Counted from the first letter of the stretch, positions 27,457 to 36,659 are shown. The stretch: DNA of 64,000 nucleotides from Haliea sp. (GCA_024642245.1 JAHEBM010000002.1:62001-126000), one strand, 5' to 3'. The notes: generated from the sequence alone by a model not told the origin. Numbers and translations are program-made.

Positions 27457-28902
27457 TCAGATCGTGGCGGAAAACCGCGGCGGCGGCTGGTCGCCACTAT
27501 GGCTGTTCAGGTAGGCGTCGAAGGGCATGCAGATATTGCGCAGGAAGGGACGGCCCCGCTGGGTGACGATTATTTCCTCGGCGCTGATTCCCAGCAGGCC
27601 ATCCCGTGCCAGTGGTTCCAGGGAAGCCAGCTCTGCCGGGAACCTGCCCATGAAGTCGATGCCGAACTGGCGGTTGCAGTCGGCAATGTCGAGCCTCAGG
27701 TCGCTTATCAGGCTCATGATGATGTACCTGCGCAGTTTATCCTCGGCAGTGACCTTGCAGCCACGATTGAAAGGCAGTTGGCCGTTGTTCACGAGCTGGT
27801 AATACGCCTCCAGCTCACGGGCGTTTTGCAGGTAAAAGTCGCCCATCTGGCTGATGGCCGAGACACCCAGGCCCAGCAGGTCGTCTGCCATATGCAATGA
27901 ATAGCCCTGGAAATTGCGTTGCAGGCGCCCCTCCTGCAAGGCGACTGCCAGCTCGTCTTCAGGCCTCACATAATGATCCATGCCAATGTACAGGTAGCCT
28001 GCGTCCTGCAGGGTGTGGCTGATCATTTGCTGCAGTAGCAGCTTCTCCGAGGGATTCGGTATTGCCAGGCGGTCTATCGCCCGCTGGCTGCTGAAGCGCT
28101 GTGGCAGGTGGGCATAGTTATAACAGGCAATGCGGTCGGGTCGCAGGGAGATCACCTTGCGCAGGGTTTCCTCCATCGTGTGGCGGTCCTGGTTAGGGAG
28201 TCCATAGATCAGGTCAAAACTCAGCGAGCGGAAGTGGTGGGAGCGGATATTTTCAACCAGCGCCGCCACCATTTCGTAGGGCTGCAGGCGGTTAACCGCC
28301 AGTTGTACCAGTGGGTCGAAGTCCTGGATGCCCAGGCTGATACGATTGAAGCCCAGGCCCTTGAGCAGTGCCACGGTGCTGATTTCGATGGTGCGCGGGT
28401 CTATCTCAATGGAGTATTCACGGTAGTCCTTGTCGAGCAGGCGGAAGTGGCTCGCGAGCGTGTGCATCAGCTCGGTAATCTCCGCGTTGTCGAGATAGGT
28501 GGGGGTGCCGCCGCCCCAGTGCATCTGGGTTATAGGGCGCTGTTCGCCTACCAGCTGGGACTGTTGCTCAATCTCCTTGTGCAGGTGATCGAGGTACTCC
28601 CTTGCCACGCCTTTTTTTCGGGTGACAATTTTGTTGCATGCGCAGTAGTAGCAGATGTCCTTGCAAAAGGGCAGGTGGAGGTAGAGAGACAGTGGGTCCC
28701 GCTTGTGGTCCGGATCCCGTTGCTGCCAGGCCAGGTACTGATCCACCGGGAAGTCCTGGCGGAACTGGGGCGCTGTGGGGTAGGAGGTGTAGCGCGGACC
28801 CTCGCAGGCATATTTGGCGGCCAGTTCCATCTCGGCCCGCTGGGTCGGGGATATCACGGGCTTGGCTTCGGGCGTGGGGAGTATGCTGGTCATGGCTGCC
28901 AT
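27457..28902 (-). CDS. hemN: Oxygen-independent coproporphyrinogen III oxidase
   Basis: 481 aa radical SAM enzyme of heme biosynthesis that converts coproporphyrinogen III to protoporphyrinogen IX without oxygen. The cluster motif is CKDICYYCACNK (CxxxCxxCxC), and the family segment HWGGGTPTYLD follows. The ATG at 28902 is near an AGGA. It carries its own FNR-type promoter and ends about 95 bases before fnr, matching the anr-hemN neighbourhood seen in pseudomonads. Confidence 0.97.
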   Translation of the reverse strand: MAAMTSILPTPEAKPVISPTQRAEMELAAKYACEGPRYTSYPTAPQFRQDFPVDQYLAWQQRDPDHKRDPLSLYLHLPFCKDICYYCACNKIVTRKKGVAREYLDHLHKEIEQQSQLVGEQRPITQMHWGGGTPTYLDNAEITELMHTLASHFRLLDKDYREYSIEIDPRTIEISTVALLKGLGFNRISLGIQDFDPLVQLAVNRLQPYEMVAALVENIRSHHFRSLSFDLIYGLPNQDRHTMEETLRKVISLRPDRIACYNYAHLPQRFSSQRAIDRLAIPNPSEKLLLQQMISHTLQDAGYLYIGMDHYVRPEDELAVALQEGRLQRNFQGYSLHMADDLLGLGVSAISQMGDFYLQNARELEAYYQLVNNGQLPFNRGCKVTAEDKLRRYIIMSLISDLRLDIADCNRQFGIDFMGRFPAELASLEPLARDGLLGISAEEIIVTQRGRPFLRNICMPFDAYLNSHSGDQPPPRFSATI

Positions 28903-28925
28903 GGAGTCCTGTTACACAGGTGTGC

Positions 28926-28967
28926 AGCGTAGCAAGACGGGCGGATGCGAGCGTTGACCCATGTCAA
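28926..28967 (-). promoter_or_regulatory. FNR/Anr-dependent promoter of hemN
   Basis: Box TTGAC-CCAT-GTCAA at 28954-28967, part of a perfect 8-base inverted repeat GCGTTGAC/GTCAACGC. A -10-like TACGCT lies on the minus strand at 28926-28931. The centre-to-start distance would be near 41.5 with a start near 28919, leaving a 17-base leader. hemN is a classic anaerobic FNR/Anr target. Confidence 0.7.
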
Positions 28968-28990
28968 CGCCCGCCCGCTGTTTGTGAGGC

Positions 28991-30163
28991 TTAGCCCAGC
29001 GAGGCGACGCTTTTGATGATCATTCGAACAAGCTCTGCCTGACGCGACACGCCGGTTTTGGCGAAGATCGATTTGAGCTGGGCCCTGGCCGTGTGTGGTG
29101 AAATGTTCTGCGCCTCGGAAGCCTCGGCCAGACTGAGGCCGCGGGCCAGCAGGATTGCCACATTGGCCTCAGCCGGCGTGAGCCCGAATAACTGCCCGAG
29201 GGTTTGCTGGGAGGCGCAGTCACGCTGGTCGGGGTCACTGATGAAAACCGCGGCGCAGGGTCCTGCCTGCCCTTCTTCCCACTCGGATACCGGGACCGGG
29301 CGTATGACCAGGCCCAGCGGGGTGCGCCCGCGGGGACGGGGTACGCGCAGCGCCTTTACCAGGGCGGTCTCTCCGGCCTGCTGCGCCCTGATGACGCTGC
29401 TTAAGGCGCATTGCAGCTCCCGGTCCGTGTTGCGGCCCTCGATATGCAGGTGCTTGCCCCGCAGGCTGAGGCCGTCACCGTCCTTGAGCAGGGCCGAGGC
29501 CATGGCATTGGTATTGAGTACCCTGCCTTTGTCGTCCAGGATGATCGTGGCGACGGACAGTTGGTCAACCGCTCCTGCATAGATGTCGCGCTCAGAGGTC
29601 ATCCGGTTCAGCCTGGCGTAAATTTCGAGGGCCTGGCGCAGGTGTGGAGTGATCAGGGAGAGCAAGCCCCGGTCGCGCTCGCTGAACGGCGTTTCCTCCC
29701 TGCGGCGAGAAAAACGGAGGCGGGCCAGCAGGCCGTCTGGCTGTCCGGTATCGACACCCAGGATGCGGAACAGTTGTGTGGGCTGCAGGTAATACAGGTA
29801 ATAGTCCGAGTTCACCAGTTCGTCGTCCGGCACCAGGTCATCAAGGGAGATGATCTGGTCCGGTGGCAGGTTAATAAAGGGGTCCAGGGAAAAGAACTGC
29901 TCGCGATAGGCCGTGACCTCCCAGTCGTTGGGATCGGCCAGGGGGGCAGAGCTCTCTGGTCGCCCCGGTTCGGGGCGCACGCTGTTCAGTATAATCCCCC
30001 GGTCGCCGACGGAGGGCGGTCGAAGAACCAGGGAAACGACCTGGGCGTCCATGATTTCACGCAGTGCGGGCAGTGCGCTGTGCCAGGGTGGCTGTTCCAG
30101 GGCGCCCTGGTAGATCAATCGCACCAGGCTGTCGTAGTCTCTGTTTACGAGGCGGGAAGCCAC
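28991..30163 (-). CDS. LuxR-type regulator with PAS-like sensor region
   Basis: 390 aa. The C-terminal LuxR/GerE helix-turn-helix (about 325-385) is clear: LFGLTPAEANVAILLARGLSLAEASEAQNISPHTARAQLKSIFAKTGV (quoted in parts elsewhere). A middle region (about 190-240), VATIILDDKGRVLNTNAMA, looks like a PAS core. The first 150 residues match nothing I know. No receiver domain is visible, so it is not a standard response regulator. It begins 15 bases after the DUF1631-GGDEF-EAL gene on the same strand, so it is probably its operon partner. Confidence 0.8.
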   Translation of the reverse strand: MASRLVNRDYDSLVRLIYQGALEQPPWHSALPALREIMDAQVVSLVLRPPSVGDRGIILNSVRPEPGRPESSAPLADPNDWEVTAYREQFFSLDPFINLPPDQIISLDDLVPDDELVNSDYYLYYLQPTQLFRILGVDTGQPDGLLARLRFSRRREETPFSERDRGLLSLITPHLRQALEIYARLNRMTSERDIYAGAVDQLSVATIILDDKGRVLNTNAMASALLKDGDGLSLRGKHLHIEGRNTDRELQCALSSVIRAQQAGETALVKALRVPRPRGRTPLGLVIRPVPVSEWEEGQAGPCAAVFISDPDQRDCASQQTLGQLFGLTPAEANVAILLARGLSLAEASEAQNISPHTARAQLKSIFAKTGVSRQAELVRMIIKSVASLG

Positions 30164-30178
30164 GTTGGTCCTCCGTTG

Positions 30179-33100
30179 CTACTTCTCGATTGAGGACAGG
30201 TCCTTGGCAACCTCGGACAGTACCTTCGGCCTGCCGATTCCCCAGCCCTGGAGATAGTCCACGCCGATCTCGCGTAACTTTTCCACGATCTTGTCGTTCT
30301 CGACGGACTCGGCGATGGTTTCCTGGCCCAGGAAGTGAGCCAGGTCATTGATGGAGCGGGCGATGGCATAGTCATTGCGATTATTGTGGATATTGGTGAC
30401 GAAACTGCCGTCGATCTTGACGTAATCTACCGGTAGTTCCCGCAGGTAGTTGTGGCTCGCCAGGCCAGTGCCGAAGTCGTCGATCGAAAACTTGCAGCCG
30501 ATGTTGCGAAAAGCACGGACGAAATCCGCCGCCTTCACCAGGTTGGATATGGTACCGGTCTCGGTAATCTCGAAACAGATCCTACTGGTACCTACCCCGT
30601 ACTCCGATATCTGCTCGAACAGGTAATCCATGAAGCTGTCGTCTGTCACGCTGGTGCCAGACAGGTTGATCGAGAGACTGGGCACGACCTTCTGGGCGTC
30701 CATCAGCTGACTGATCCAGCTGAACGCTTCCTTTACTACCCAGCGGTCAACCAGCGTCATGAAGCCATAGCGTTCGGCAGACACGATAAAATCCTGCGGC
30801 GAAGCCAGCGAACCGTCCTTGTTGGCCAGGCCCAGGAGCAGTTCATAGTGCTGCTGTTCGACGACATCCCCGGTAATCCGGGTCTGCACAATGGGCTGTG
30901 CCTGCAGCACGAAACGGTCCGTGGCCACCGCCTGTTCAAGATCCCGTTTGACCCGCAATTTATCCTTGGTATAGGTGCTTGCGGAGGACTGGTCCTCTTC
31001 ATATTGCACGACCCGATTGCGGCCCTGCTGCTTGGCGAGGTGCATCGTGGTGCGGGCTGTATTGAGAATCTGGCCCACGTCAGGGCTGTGCTCCCTGATG
31101 GGTACCACACCGACAGAAACGGTAAAACCGATCTTTTCGCCGTTGATATCGACGCTGCTGACCTCAATGTCCCGGCGGATTTTTTCCGCTATCTGCATCG
31201 CCTGCTCCATGCTGCGGTCCAGCAGCAGCACGGCGAAACTGTCGGACTCGATTCTGGCAGACGAGGACTTCTTGCTGTGGAGTTGCGCCAGCAGCCGGGC
31301 AAACTCGAGTAACACCTGGTCACCGTGGACACGGTCGTAAACCTCATTGACGAGGCTGAACTGGTCGATATTCAGATAGAGCACGGCGTGCTGCGAGAGT
31401 TTCTGCTGTGCGTGGCGCAAAGCCCGGCCCATCTGGTCGAGGAAGGTGGCGCGATTGATCAGCTTGGTAAGTGTGTCGTGGTTGCGCGCAAAACTCAGGG
31501 TTTTCTGCACATGTTCCAGGGTCTGGTACAGGCTCTTGTCGACCACCGAGAGCTTGTCAGCCGGGGCGGGCGGCTGCATACCGCGACTCAGTTGGCGTGC
31601 CAGCTGTATGTTGCTGAGATCCGCGATTTTCTGGCCGCGTTCGTTGACAAAGATGAAGCGGTCACGCTCCTGGCTTGTCCAGGCCAACTGCATACGGAGC
31701 TTCTGCCCCGCTTTGTCCCGGTATGTCAGCCAGGTCCCTGTTTCAAGTTCCTCGACGCGCATCACCCAGCGCCGCAACCGGGGAAGGTCCTCTATCTTGG
31801 CGCGTACCTGGGCGGGCTCCACCAGCTGTTGCGGCACCGAGCCGGAACCGTTGATGAAATCCACCGCCCGGGTGCCGGCGACAATCTCGCGCAGTTCGTC
31901 CAGGGCGTGCTGGTGGGCAACACTGGTAGGCAGGGCCGAGGCGATCTGCTGCTCGAGCATGTCGATCAGGGTTTCCGCTTCCAGGCCCCGCTGGGTCATC
32001 ATTTCATCATTTGCATCACCCTGGTTCCGCTCGTCGAGCCAGAGCGAAAACTGGTCAAGGGTTTTCAGCTGGTCTTTCCATCCCCTGCTATGCGGGCCCT
32101 CCTTGATATGGGTGAGTACCAGCAGGTCGCGCAGCCCGCTGTCCACCAGGTCGACCAGTACTCGTGGCGCGTGCTCTGTCCTGACCTTGGCGGCGATCAC
32201 CTTGTCGACGGCTTGCTGGGCCTTCAGTAATTTTTCCTGGCCTTCCTGGATGCGCACCACGCGTTCGACGTTGCGCGAGAGGGCCCTTTCCTGCTGGGCC
32301 ACCAGCTTGTCGATTTTCAGCAGGGCATTGTCGAATACCGCGTTGTCGCTGTCGTAATCCGCAACGATCTGGTCGACGATTTCCGTGATTCGGGTTTCCA
32401 GGGCCTTGTTGGGAAAGTTGGCCGAGCTGGACAGTTTCGCCAGTTTATCCAGCACGATGCGGGCGGGGTGACCGCGATCGAGGAAGAAGTGCTGATCCAG
32501 CAGCGCGAGCTTGGCCAGGGGGATATGCAGGCCACCGAGTGCCGGCCGCAATTCCTGGCTGACGTCGAGTTGGGACTTGATCGTTCCAAACAGGTTGTCT
32601 ACCAGGTCGAGCTGGTTGAGGCTGTCGGCGGTGAGTCCCTCGGTATCGCTGAGTTCTGCCAACTGCTGCTTGTTGTTGGCGAGATATTCGCGCAGCGAAT
32701 TGCCCTGTTCCACCGCGGCGCGCACCCGGGCATCGTGCTGCAGGGCTCCCAGGGCGCGCGCGATGTTATCGGCATTGGCCAGCTTCTGCCGCCCGGCACC
32801 GCCGTCCAGGCTGGTCCCGTCCCAGCTGCCGCCGGCAGGGGCCGCATCGTAGCTGTGGGCCTGGGCTGGCGCGGCATCATCGGCCGATCGCCGGAAGTTC
32901 AGTGCGTCAATAACAGACTTGTAGATGTTGTCGTATTTGGCCTGCTGGCTTCCCGGTGGTGCCGCGGGGGCAGCCTGGGGTGACTTGGCGCCCGAAATCG
33001 ACCTGGCCATTTCCGCGAGGGTAGGACCGCCCGTGGTTTCCGGCGCCCTGCCAGCGTTGCCTTCACTGTGCTGGTCTGTCGCTTGCACGGTGGTGGGCGC

Positions 33101-34153
33101 CTTGCGGATGACCGGCTTGGGCGGTTTTCCCCGGTTGAGCAGCGTGCCCTTGGCCGAAATTTCCCGCTCCAGGTCGGGGCGGATACCCTGGTGGGCAAGC
33201 TCCTGGTTGAGTTGCAGGTAATAACTCTCCAGGCTCTTCATGAATTCGCGCGTAAGGTAATCGAATATTTTCAACAGGACTGGCGCGGGGTAACGCTGGG
33301 ACGTGATGGTGCGCTGGAACGCACGACTGAGGTGCCGAATGTGTATGGGTAAGCGGACCCTGTTCGGGTCTTCGCCGATCAGGGTCGCATAACGGATGAC
33401 CAGTGCCTCCAGCGGCACCCGGTAGGTTTCTTCTCCATGGGTGATCATGCGGTCGAGTGCCAGTGAGCTTTCGAACTCCGCGGTATCCACCAGGTTGAGA
33501 TCCCCCTTCTCGCCAGAAACGGGTGATTGCAGGTAGTCCTGCATTTTGGCCGGGGTGGGATCGCGATACAGCTCGGCGAGCTGTTTGATGACGTCAGCGG
33601 CCAACTCGCCTTTATTGCGCCGGATAGCCACGGTGGCGTCGTAGAATATGTTCTGGTCGGAACTGGAGTGTTTGACCTGGGTGGACAGGTCAAAAAGGTA
33701 ATTCGCCAGATCCGACAGGAAAGGTTTGATCAATGGCTCCAGCTGCGCCAGGCTCCTTTCCCGCAGGGAATCGAGGATCTGCACATACCCGGCTGCAATT
33801 TCCGGTGTAGCGGGTTTTGCGATAGCGCCGCTGAGCCTGGCGAGCAGCTGTCTGGCAGCATCAGAGTCAGGGGTCTGCAGGGCTAAAACCAGGCTGTCCC
33901 CACTGACCTTCAGCACGGTGACCTTACTGGCCGCAGTGGGGCTGCCAGTGTCGGGCTCGTCCATCGCCAGTTGCGCCGTGGTGCCGGTCCTTGCCGCCGG
34001 TGGCTGCCCTGAAGATGGCTTGCGGATAATTCGGGCAGTGGCCAGCTGCAAATCGCCACCCGGGAGCATGGACAACTCGCCGGCGAGGCGTGTGCCATCC
34101 TCCAGTTCGAGTTTGGCCTGGCGCTCGCCCGGCTGGCTTAAGGGTTCAGGCAT
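30179..34153 (-). CDS. DUF1631-GGDEF-EAL multidomain protein
   Basis: 1324 aa. Residues about 70-730 form a DUF1631-like region, largely helical with coiled-coil stretches. About 740-830 is a PilZ-like or linker segment (RRWVMRVEELETGTWLTYR). A GGDEF domain follows, but its signature is degenerate (RIESDSFAVLLL). An EAL domain ends the protein with catalytic elements mostly kept: INLSGTSV, FEITETG, DDFGTGLASH, YVKIDGSFV and YLQGWGIGRP. The EAL signature itself reads ELL with Gly for the usual Arg. The start at 34153 (MPEPLSQ) is supported by AGAGG and by a promoter that would leave too little leader for the 34213 start. It most likely degrades or senses cyclic-di-GMP. Confidence 0.8.
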   Translation of the reverse strand: MPEPLSQPGERQAKLELEDGTRLAGELSMLPGGDLQLATARIIRKPSSGQPPAARTGTTAQLAMDEPDTGSPTAASKVTVLKVSGDSLVLALQTPDSDAARQLLARLSGAIAKPATPEIAAGYVQILDSLRERSLAQLEPLIKPFLSDLANYLFDLSTQVKHSSSDQNIFYDATVAIRRNKGELAADVIKQLAELYRDPTPAKMQDYLQSPVSGEKGDLNLVDTAEFESSLALDRMITHGEETYRVPLEALVIRYATLIGEDPNRVRLPIHIRHLSRAFQRTITSQRYPAPVLLKIFDYLTREFMKSLESYYLQLNQELAHQGIRPDLEREISAKGTLLNRGKPPKPVIRKAPTTVQATDQHSEGNAGRAPETTGGPTLAEMARSISGAKSPQAAPAAPPGSQQAKYDNIYKSVIDALNFRRSADDAAPAQAHSYDAAPAGGSWDGTSLDGGAGRQKLANADNIARALGALQHDARVRAAVEQGNSLREYLANNKQQLAELSDTEGLTADSLNQLDLVDNLFGTIKSQLDVSQELRPALGGLHIPLAKLALLDQHFFLDRGHPARIVLDKLAKLSSSANFPNKALETRITEIVDQIVADYDSDNAVFDNALLKIDKLVAQQERALSRNVERVVRIQEGQEKLLKAQQAVDKVIAAKVRTEHAPRVLVDLVDSGLRDLLVLTHIKEGPHSRGWKDQLKTLDQFSLWLDERNQGDANDEMMTQRGLEAETLIDMLEQQIASALPTSVAHQHALDELREIVAGTRAVDFINGSGSVPQQLVEPAQVRAKIEDLPRLRRWVMRVEELETGTWLTYRDKAGQKLRMQLAWTSQERDRFIFVNERGQKIADLSNIQLARQLSRGMQPPAPADKLSVVDKSLYQTLEHVQKTLSFARNHDTLTKLINRATFLDQMGRALRHAQQKLSQHAVLYLNIDQFSLVNEVYDRVHGDQVLLEFARLLAQLHSKKSSSARIESDSFAVLLLDRSMEQAMQIAEKIRRDIEVSSVDINGEKIGFTVSVGVVPIREHSPDVGQILNTARTTMHLAKQQGRNRVVQYEEDQSSASTYTKDKLRVKRDLEQAVATDRFVLQAQPIVQTRITGDVVEQQHYELLLGLANKDGSLASPQDFIVSAERYGFMTLVDRWVVKEAFSWISQLMDAQKVVPSLSINLSGTSVTDDSFMDYLFEQISEYGVGTSRICFEITETGTISNLVKAADFVRAFRNIGCKFSIDDFGTGLASHNYLRELPVDYVKIDGSFVTNIHNNRNDYAIARSINDLAHFLGQETIAESVENDKIVEKLREIGVDYLQGWGIGRPKVLSEVAKDLSSIEK

Positions 34154-34224
34154 TTGACCTCTGCTTAATGGGACAATCCCGGGTGTCGGCCACCCGGCAT
34201 GCAACAATTCCATGTCGTGCCGGC

Positions 34225-34253
34225 AGTATACCCAACTATCGACGGCCTATAAA
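34225..34253 (-). promoter_or_regulatory. Likely promoter of the DUF1631-GGDEF-EAL operon
   Basis: On the minus strand a -10 TATACT (34225-34230) and a -35-like TTTATA (34248-34253) are 17 bases apart. The expected start near 34218 is too close to the ORF track ATG at 34213 but leaves 65 bases before the preferred ATG at 34153. Confidence 0.45.
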
Positions 34254-34320
34254 CGGGCCGGCGGCGATCAATCCCGCGACCGGGCGGCCCGTCACCGCCC
34301 AGATTAATCGAGGCTCGGGG

Positions 34321-35046
34321 CTATCTGGCCCCGGCGCGTGGCAGGGAAACACTGGTGCCGCTGACGTAGGAGGCCAGTGCTGACGCGAGGAACAGGCACG
34401 CGCCGCCCGGATCGGTAGCGTCGCCGGTACTGGTCGATGATGTTCCCGGGTCCCTTGCAGCGTCGCCCCGGCGGGGTGTGGACTGCTCCGTTTGGGTCAG
34501 CTCCATTACCAGGGTGTTGATCCGCACCCGCGGCGCCCACTCGACTGCCAGCGATGTACCAAGGTTGGCCACTCCGGCATCGGCGGCATCCCGGGCAGCC
34601 CTGTCGGGGGTACCCGGCGCTGAGCCCGGCCGGGTAACATTGATGATGCAGCCGCCGTCCCTCTGCTCCTGCATCACCCGGTTGGCCACCTGGCAGAAGT
34701 TGAGCGCGGTCACCAGGCGCTGGCGAATAATCGATTCTCCGTTGGAGAGTGCGTTCGTGTCTTCGGGAAACACGTCTCCCGGGGCGTTGACCAGCACATC
34801 GATGTGGCCAAAGTGCGCCGCGACCTGTCCGATGCAGGTCTCTATCTGTGCATAGTCGGACAGGTCACAGCCGGCGTATGCAAGCTCTCGCCCGGTGCTT
34901 GTGGCCAGGCCCGGTTCCTGCGAGTGCTCACAGACGACGACCGCGGCACCCGCGCCCAGGAACGCCTGCGCGATAGCACTGCCTGTGCCGGTACCGCCAC
35001 TGCTGACAACCACGACCTTGCCGCTAAAATCCAGCGCGTTGCTCAT
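34321..35046 (-). CDS. SDR-fold protein lacking the catalytic Tyr/Lys (probable pseudoenzyme)
   Basis: 241 aa with a recognisable SDR fold: SSGGTGTGSAIAQAF nucleotide loop, DVLVNAPG (in place of NNAG), and NLGTSLAVEWAPRVRINTL. At the YxxxK position it reads RDAAD (Arg152, Asp156), and the catalytic Ser strand reads INVTRPG. The reductase chemistry is therefore unlikely. The start at 35046 follows AGGGGAG; the C-terminus (GTSSTSTGDATD) is low-complexity. It is transcribed divergently from npdG across about 160 bases. A structural or regulatory role for the F420 operon is possible but unproven. Confidence 0.8.
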   Translation of the reverse strand: MSNALDFSGKVVVVSSGGTGTGSAIAQAFLGAGAAVVVCEHSQEPGLATSTGRELAYAGCDLSDYAQIETCIGQVAAHFGHIDVLVNAPGDVFPEDTNALSNGESIIRQRLVTALNFCQVANRVMQEQRDGGCIINVTRPGSAPGTPDRAARDAADAGVANLGTSLAVEWAPRVRINTLVMELTQTEQSTPRRGDAARDPGTSSTSTGDATDPGGACLFLASALASYVSGTSVSLPRAGAR

Positions 35047-35208
35047 ATAATTGGACTCCCCTGGCCGTGCCGCCGCCACAGCTTGTGGTTGGCGGGGTAT
35101 TTACATAAGATGCCTCGGCCGCGACCATCCTAACCGAATTTATGGGGGCGCGATATTCCGGGCAGCGAATCTTCGCATACCCAGGACCGATGACAGGATG
35201 TACTGATT

Positions 35209-35892
35209 ATGACCACAGACAAATTACCCGTGCTTGCGATCCTCGGTGGCACTGGAGACCTCGGAACCGGCCTGGCCCGGCGCTGGGCCCAGGCCGGTTA
35301 CCAGGTCATTATCGGCTCGCGCACTCAGGAAAAAGCCGAGGCGGCGGTGGCCGACCTGCGCGAGGTGATGGCGGAGCGTGGCGTCGGTGCGGTAAGCGTC
35401 CAGGCGATGGCTAATCTGGAGGCGGCCAGTGCCGCTGACATCGTGACCCTTACGGTCCCTTTCAGCCACCAGGCGAGCACCCTGGAGTCGGTGAGGCAGG
35501 CATTGCAGGGAAAAATCCTTATCGATGTGACCGTCCCGCTGGTTCCACCGAAGGTGGCGAGGGTGCAATTGCCGCCACAGGGCAGCGCGGGGCAGATTGC
35601 GCAGGAGCTGCTGGGCGAGGATGTCTCGGTGGTCTCGGCATTCCAGAACGTGGCCGCGGCACACCTGCAGGAGGGCAAGGGCGTCGAGTGCGATGTTCTG
35701 GTCAGTGGCAACAGGAAAGAGGCGCGCGAAGAAGTGATCAAACTGGTCGAGGCGGCGGGCATGCGGGGGTTTCACGCGGGTATGATTAACAACGCCGCCG
35801 CGGCGGAGGCGCTGACCTCTGTCCTTATTACCATAAACAAGCAATACGGTTGCCACGCCGGTATCAAAATCAGTGGGCTGGACGATGCCTGA
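35209..35892 (+). CDS. npdG: F420H2:NADP oxidoreductase
   Basis: 227 aa Rossmann-fold enzyme that exchanges hydride between NADPH and coenzyme F420. It opens LAILGGTGDLGTGLARRWAQ and has the NADP-preferring IIGSRTQEKAE loop after strand 2. The TVPFSHQ and SAFQNVAAAHL segments match the Fno/NpdG family. It heads the F420 operon, supplying reduced F420 or recovering NADPH. Its stop overlaps the cofE start (TGATG). Confidence 0.92.
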   Translation: MTTDKLPVLAILGGTGDLGTGLARRWAQAGYQVIIGSRTQEKAEAAVADLREVMAERGVGAVSVQAMANLEAASAADIVTLTVPFSHQASTLESVRQALQGKILIDVTVPLVPPKVARVQLPPQGSAGQIAQELLGEDVSVVSAFQNVAAAHLQEGKGVECDVLVSGNRKEAREEVIKLVEAAGMRGFHAGMINNAAAAEALTSVLITINKQYGCHAGIKISGLDDA

Positions 35893-36659
35893 TGCCGATG
35901 CGGCTGGAGCTGATCGCACTTGAAGGTTTTCCCCTGGTCGAGCCGGGGGACAACCTGGCGCAAATGCTGGCGGATGGCCTCCAGCGCAACGGACTGCAAC
36001 TGCAGCCCGGGGATGTATTGGTGATCGCCCAGAAGGTTGTCTCAAAGGCCGAGGGTCGCTACGTGCGCCTGGCGGACGTGAGGGCGGGCGCCGAGGCTGA
36101 GGCCCTGGCGCAGCAGGCGGGGAAAGACCCGCGGCAGGTCGAACTGATCCTGGCGGAGAGCCGCGAAGTCATCCGGGTGCGTCCCGGGGTTATCATTGTC
36201 GAGCACCGCAACGGTTACGTACACGCCAACGCCGGTATCGACCGGTCGAATATTACCAATAGCGCGGAAGACCCGCGGGTATTGCTTTTGCCCGTGGACC
36301 CGGACGCCTCTGCCCGGGCACTGCGCCGGGACCTGGCCGTGCTCACCGGCGTGGAGGTCCAGGTTATCATTAACGATAGCGCCGGGCGTGCATGGCGCAA
36401 CGGCACTGTCGGGATCGCCATCGGTACCGCGGGCCTGGCCCCGGTGCGCGACCAGATTGGCGAGCTGGATATGTTCGGTAACGTGCTGCAGGTGACAGAG
36501 CCGGCGGAAGCGGATGAGCTCGCGGCGGCTGCCTCACTCCTTATGGGCCAGTCGACCCAGGGCCGTCCCGTGGTGCTGGCGCGCGGGGCGAACCTGCTCG
36601 CTTCGGAAGAGGGTTCAGGAAAATTGATTCGCGACCGGGCCATGGACCTGTTCCGCTGA
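35892..36659 (+). CDS. cofE: F420-0:gamma-L-glutamate ligase
   Basis: 255 aa CofE-family ligase that adds gamma-linked glutamates to F420-0 using GTP. Family segments are PGDVLVIAQKVVSKAEGR, IIVEHRNGYVHANAGIDRSN and VIINDSAGRAWRNGTVGIAIG. It is CofE only: the fused C-terminal flavin reductase domain of actinobacterial FbiB is absent. The start at 35892 is used instead of the ORF track 35850 because it couples to npdG by TGATG; the ATG at 35898 is also possible. Confidence 0.93.
   Translation: MPMRLELIALEGFPLVEPGDNLAQMLADGLQRNGLQLQPGDVLVIAQKVVSKAEGRYVRLADVRAGAEAEALAQQAGKDPRQVELILAESREVIRVRPGVIIVEHRNGYVHANAGIDRSNITNSAEDPRVLLLPVDPDASARALRRDLAVLTGVEVQVIINDSAGRAWRNGTVGIAIGTAGLAPVRDQIGELDMFGNVLQVTEPAEADELAAAASLLMGQSTQGRPVVLARGANLLASEEGSGKLIRDRAMDLFR

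Noticed and set aside
28108-28932. 274 aa plus-strand ORF opposite hemN
   Set aside because: Antisense shadow of hemN, low-complexity His/Val-rich translation.
28951-28970. Inverted repeat GCGTTGAC/GTCAACGC as a terminator for the LuxR gene
   Set aside because: No T-run follows on either strand and the position fits an FNR box of the hemN promoter better.
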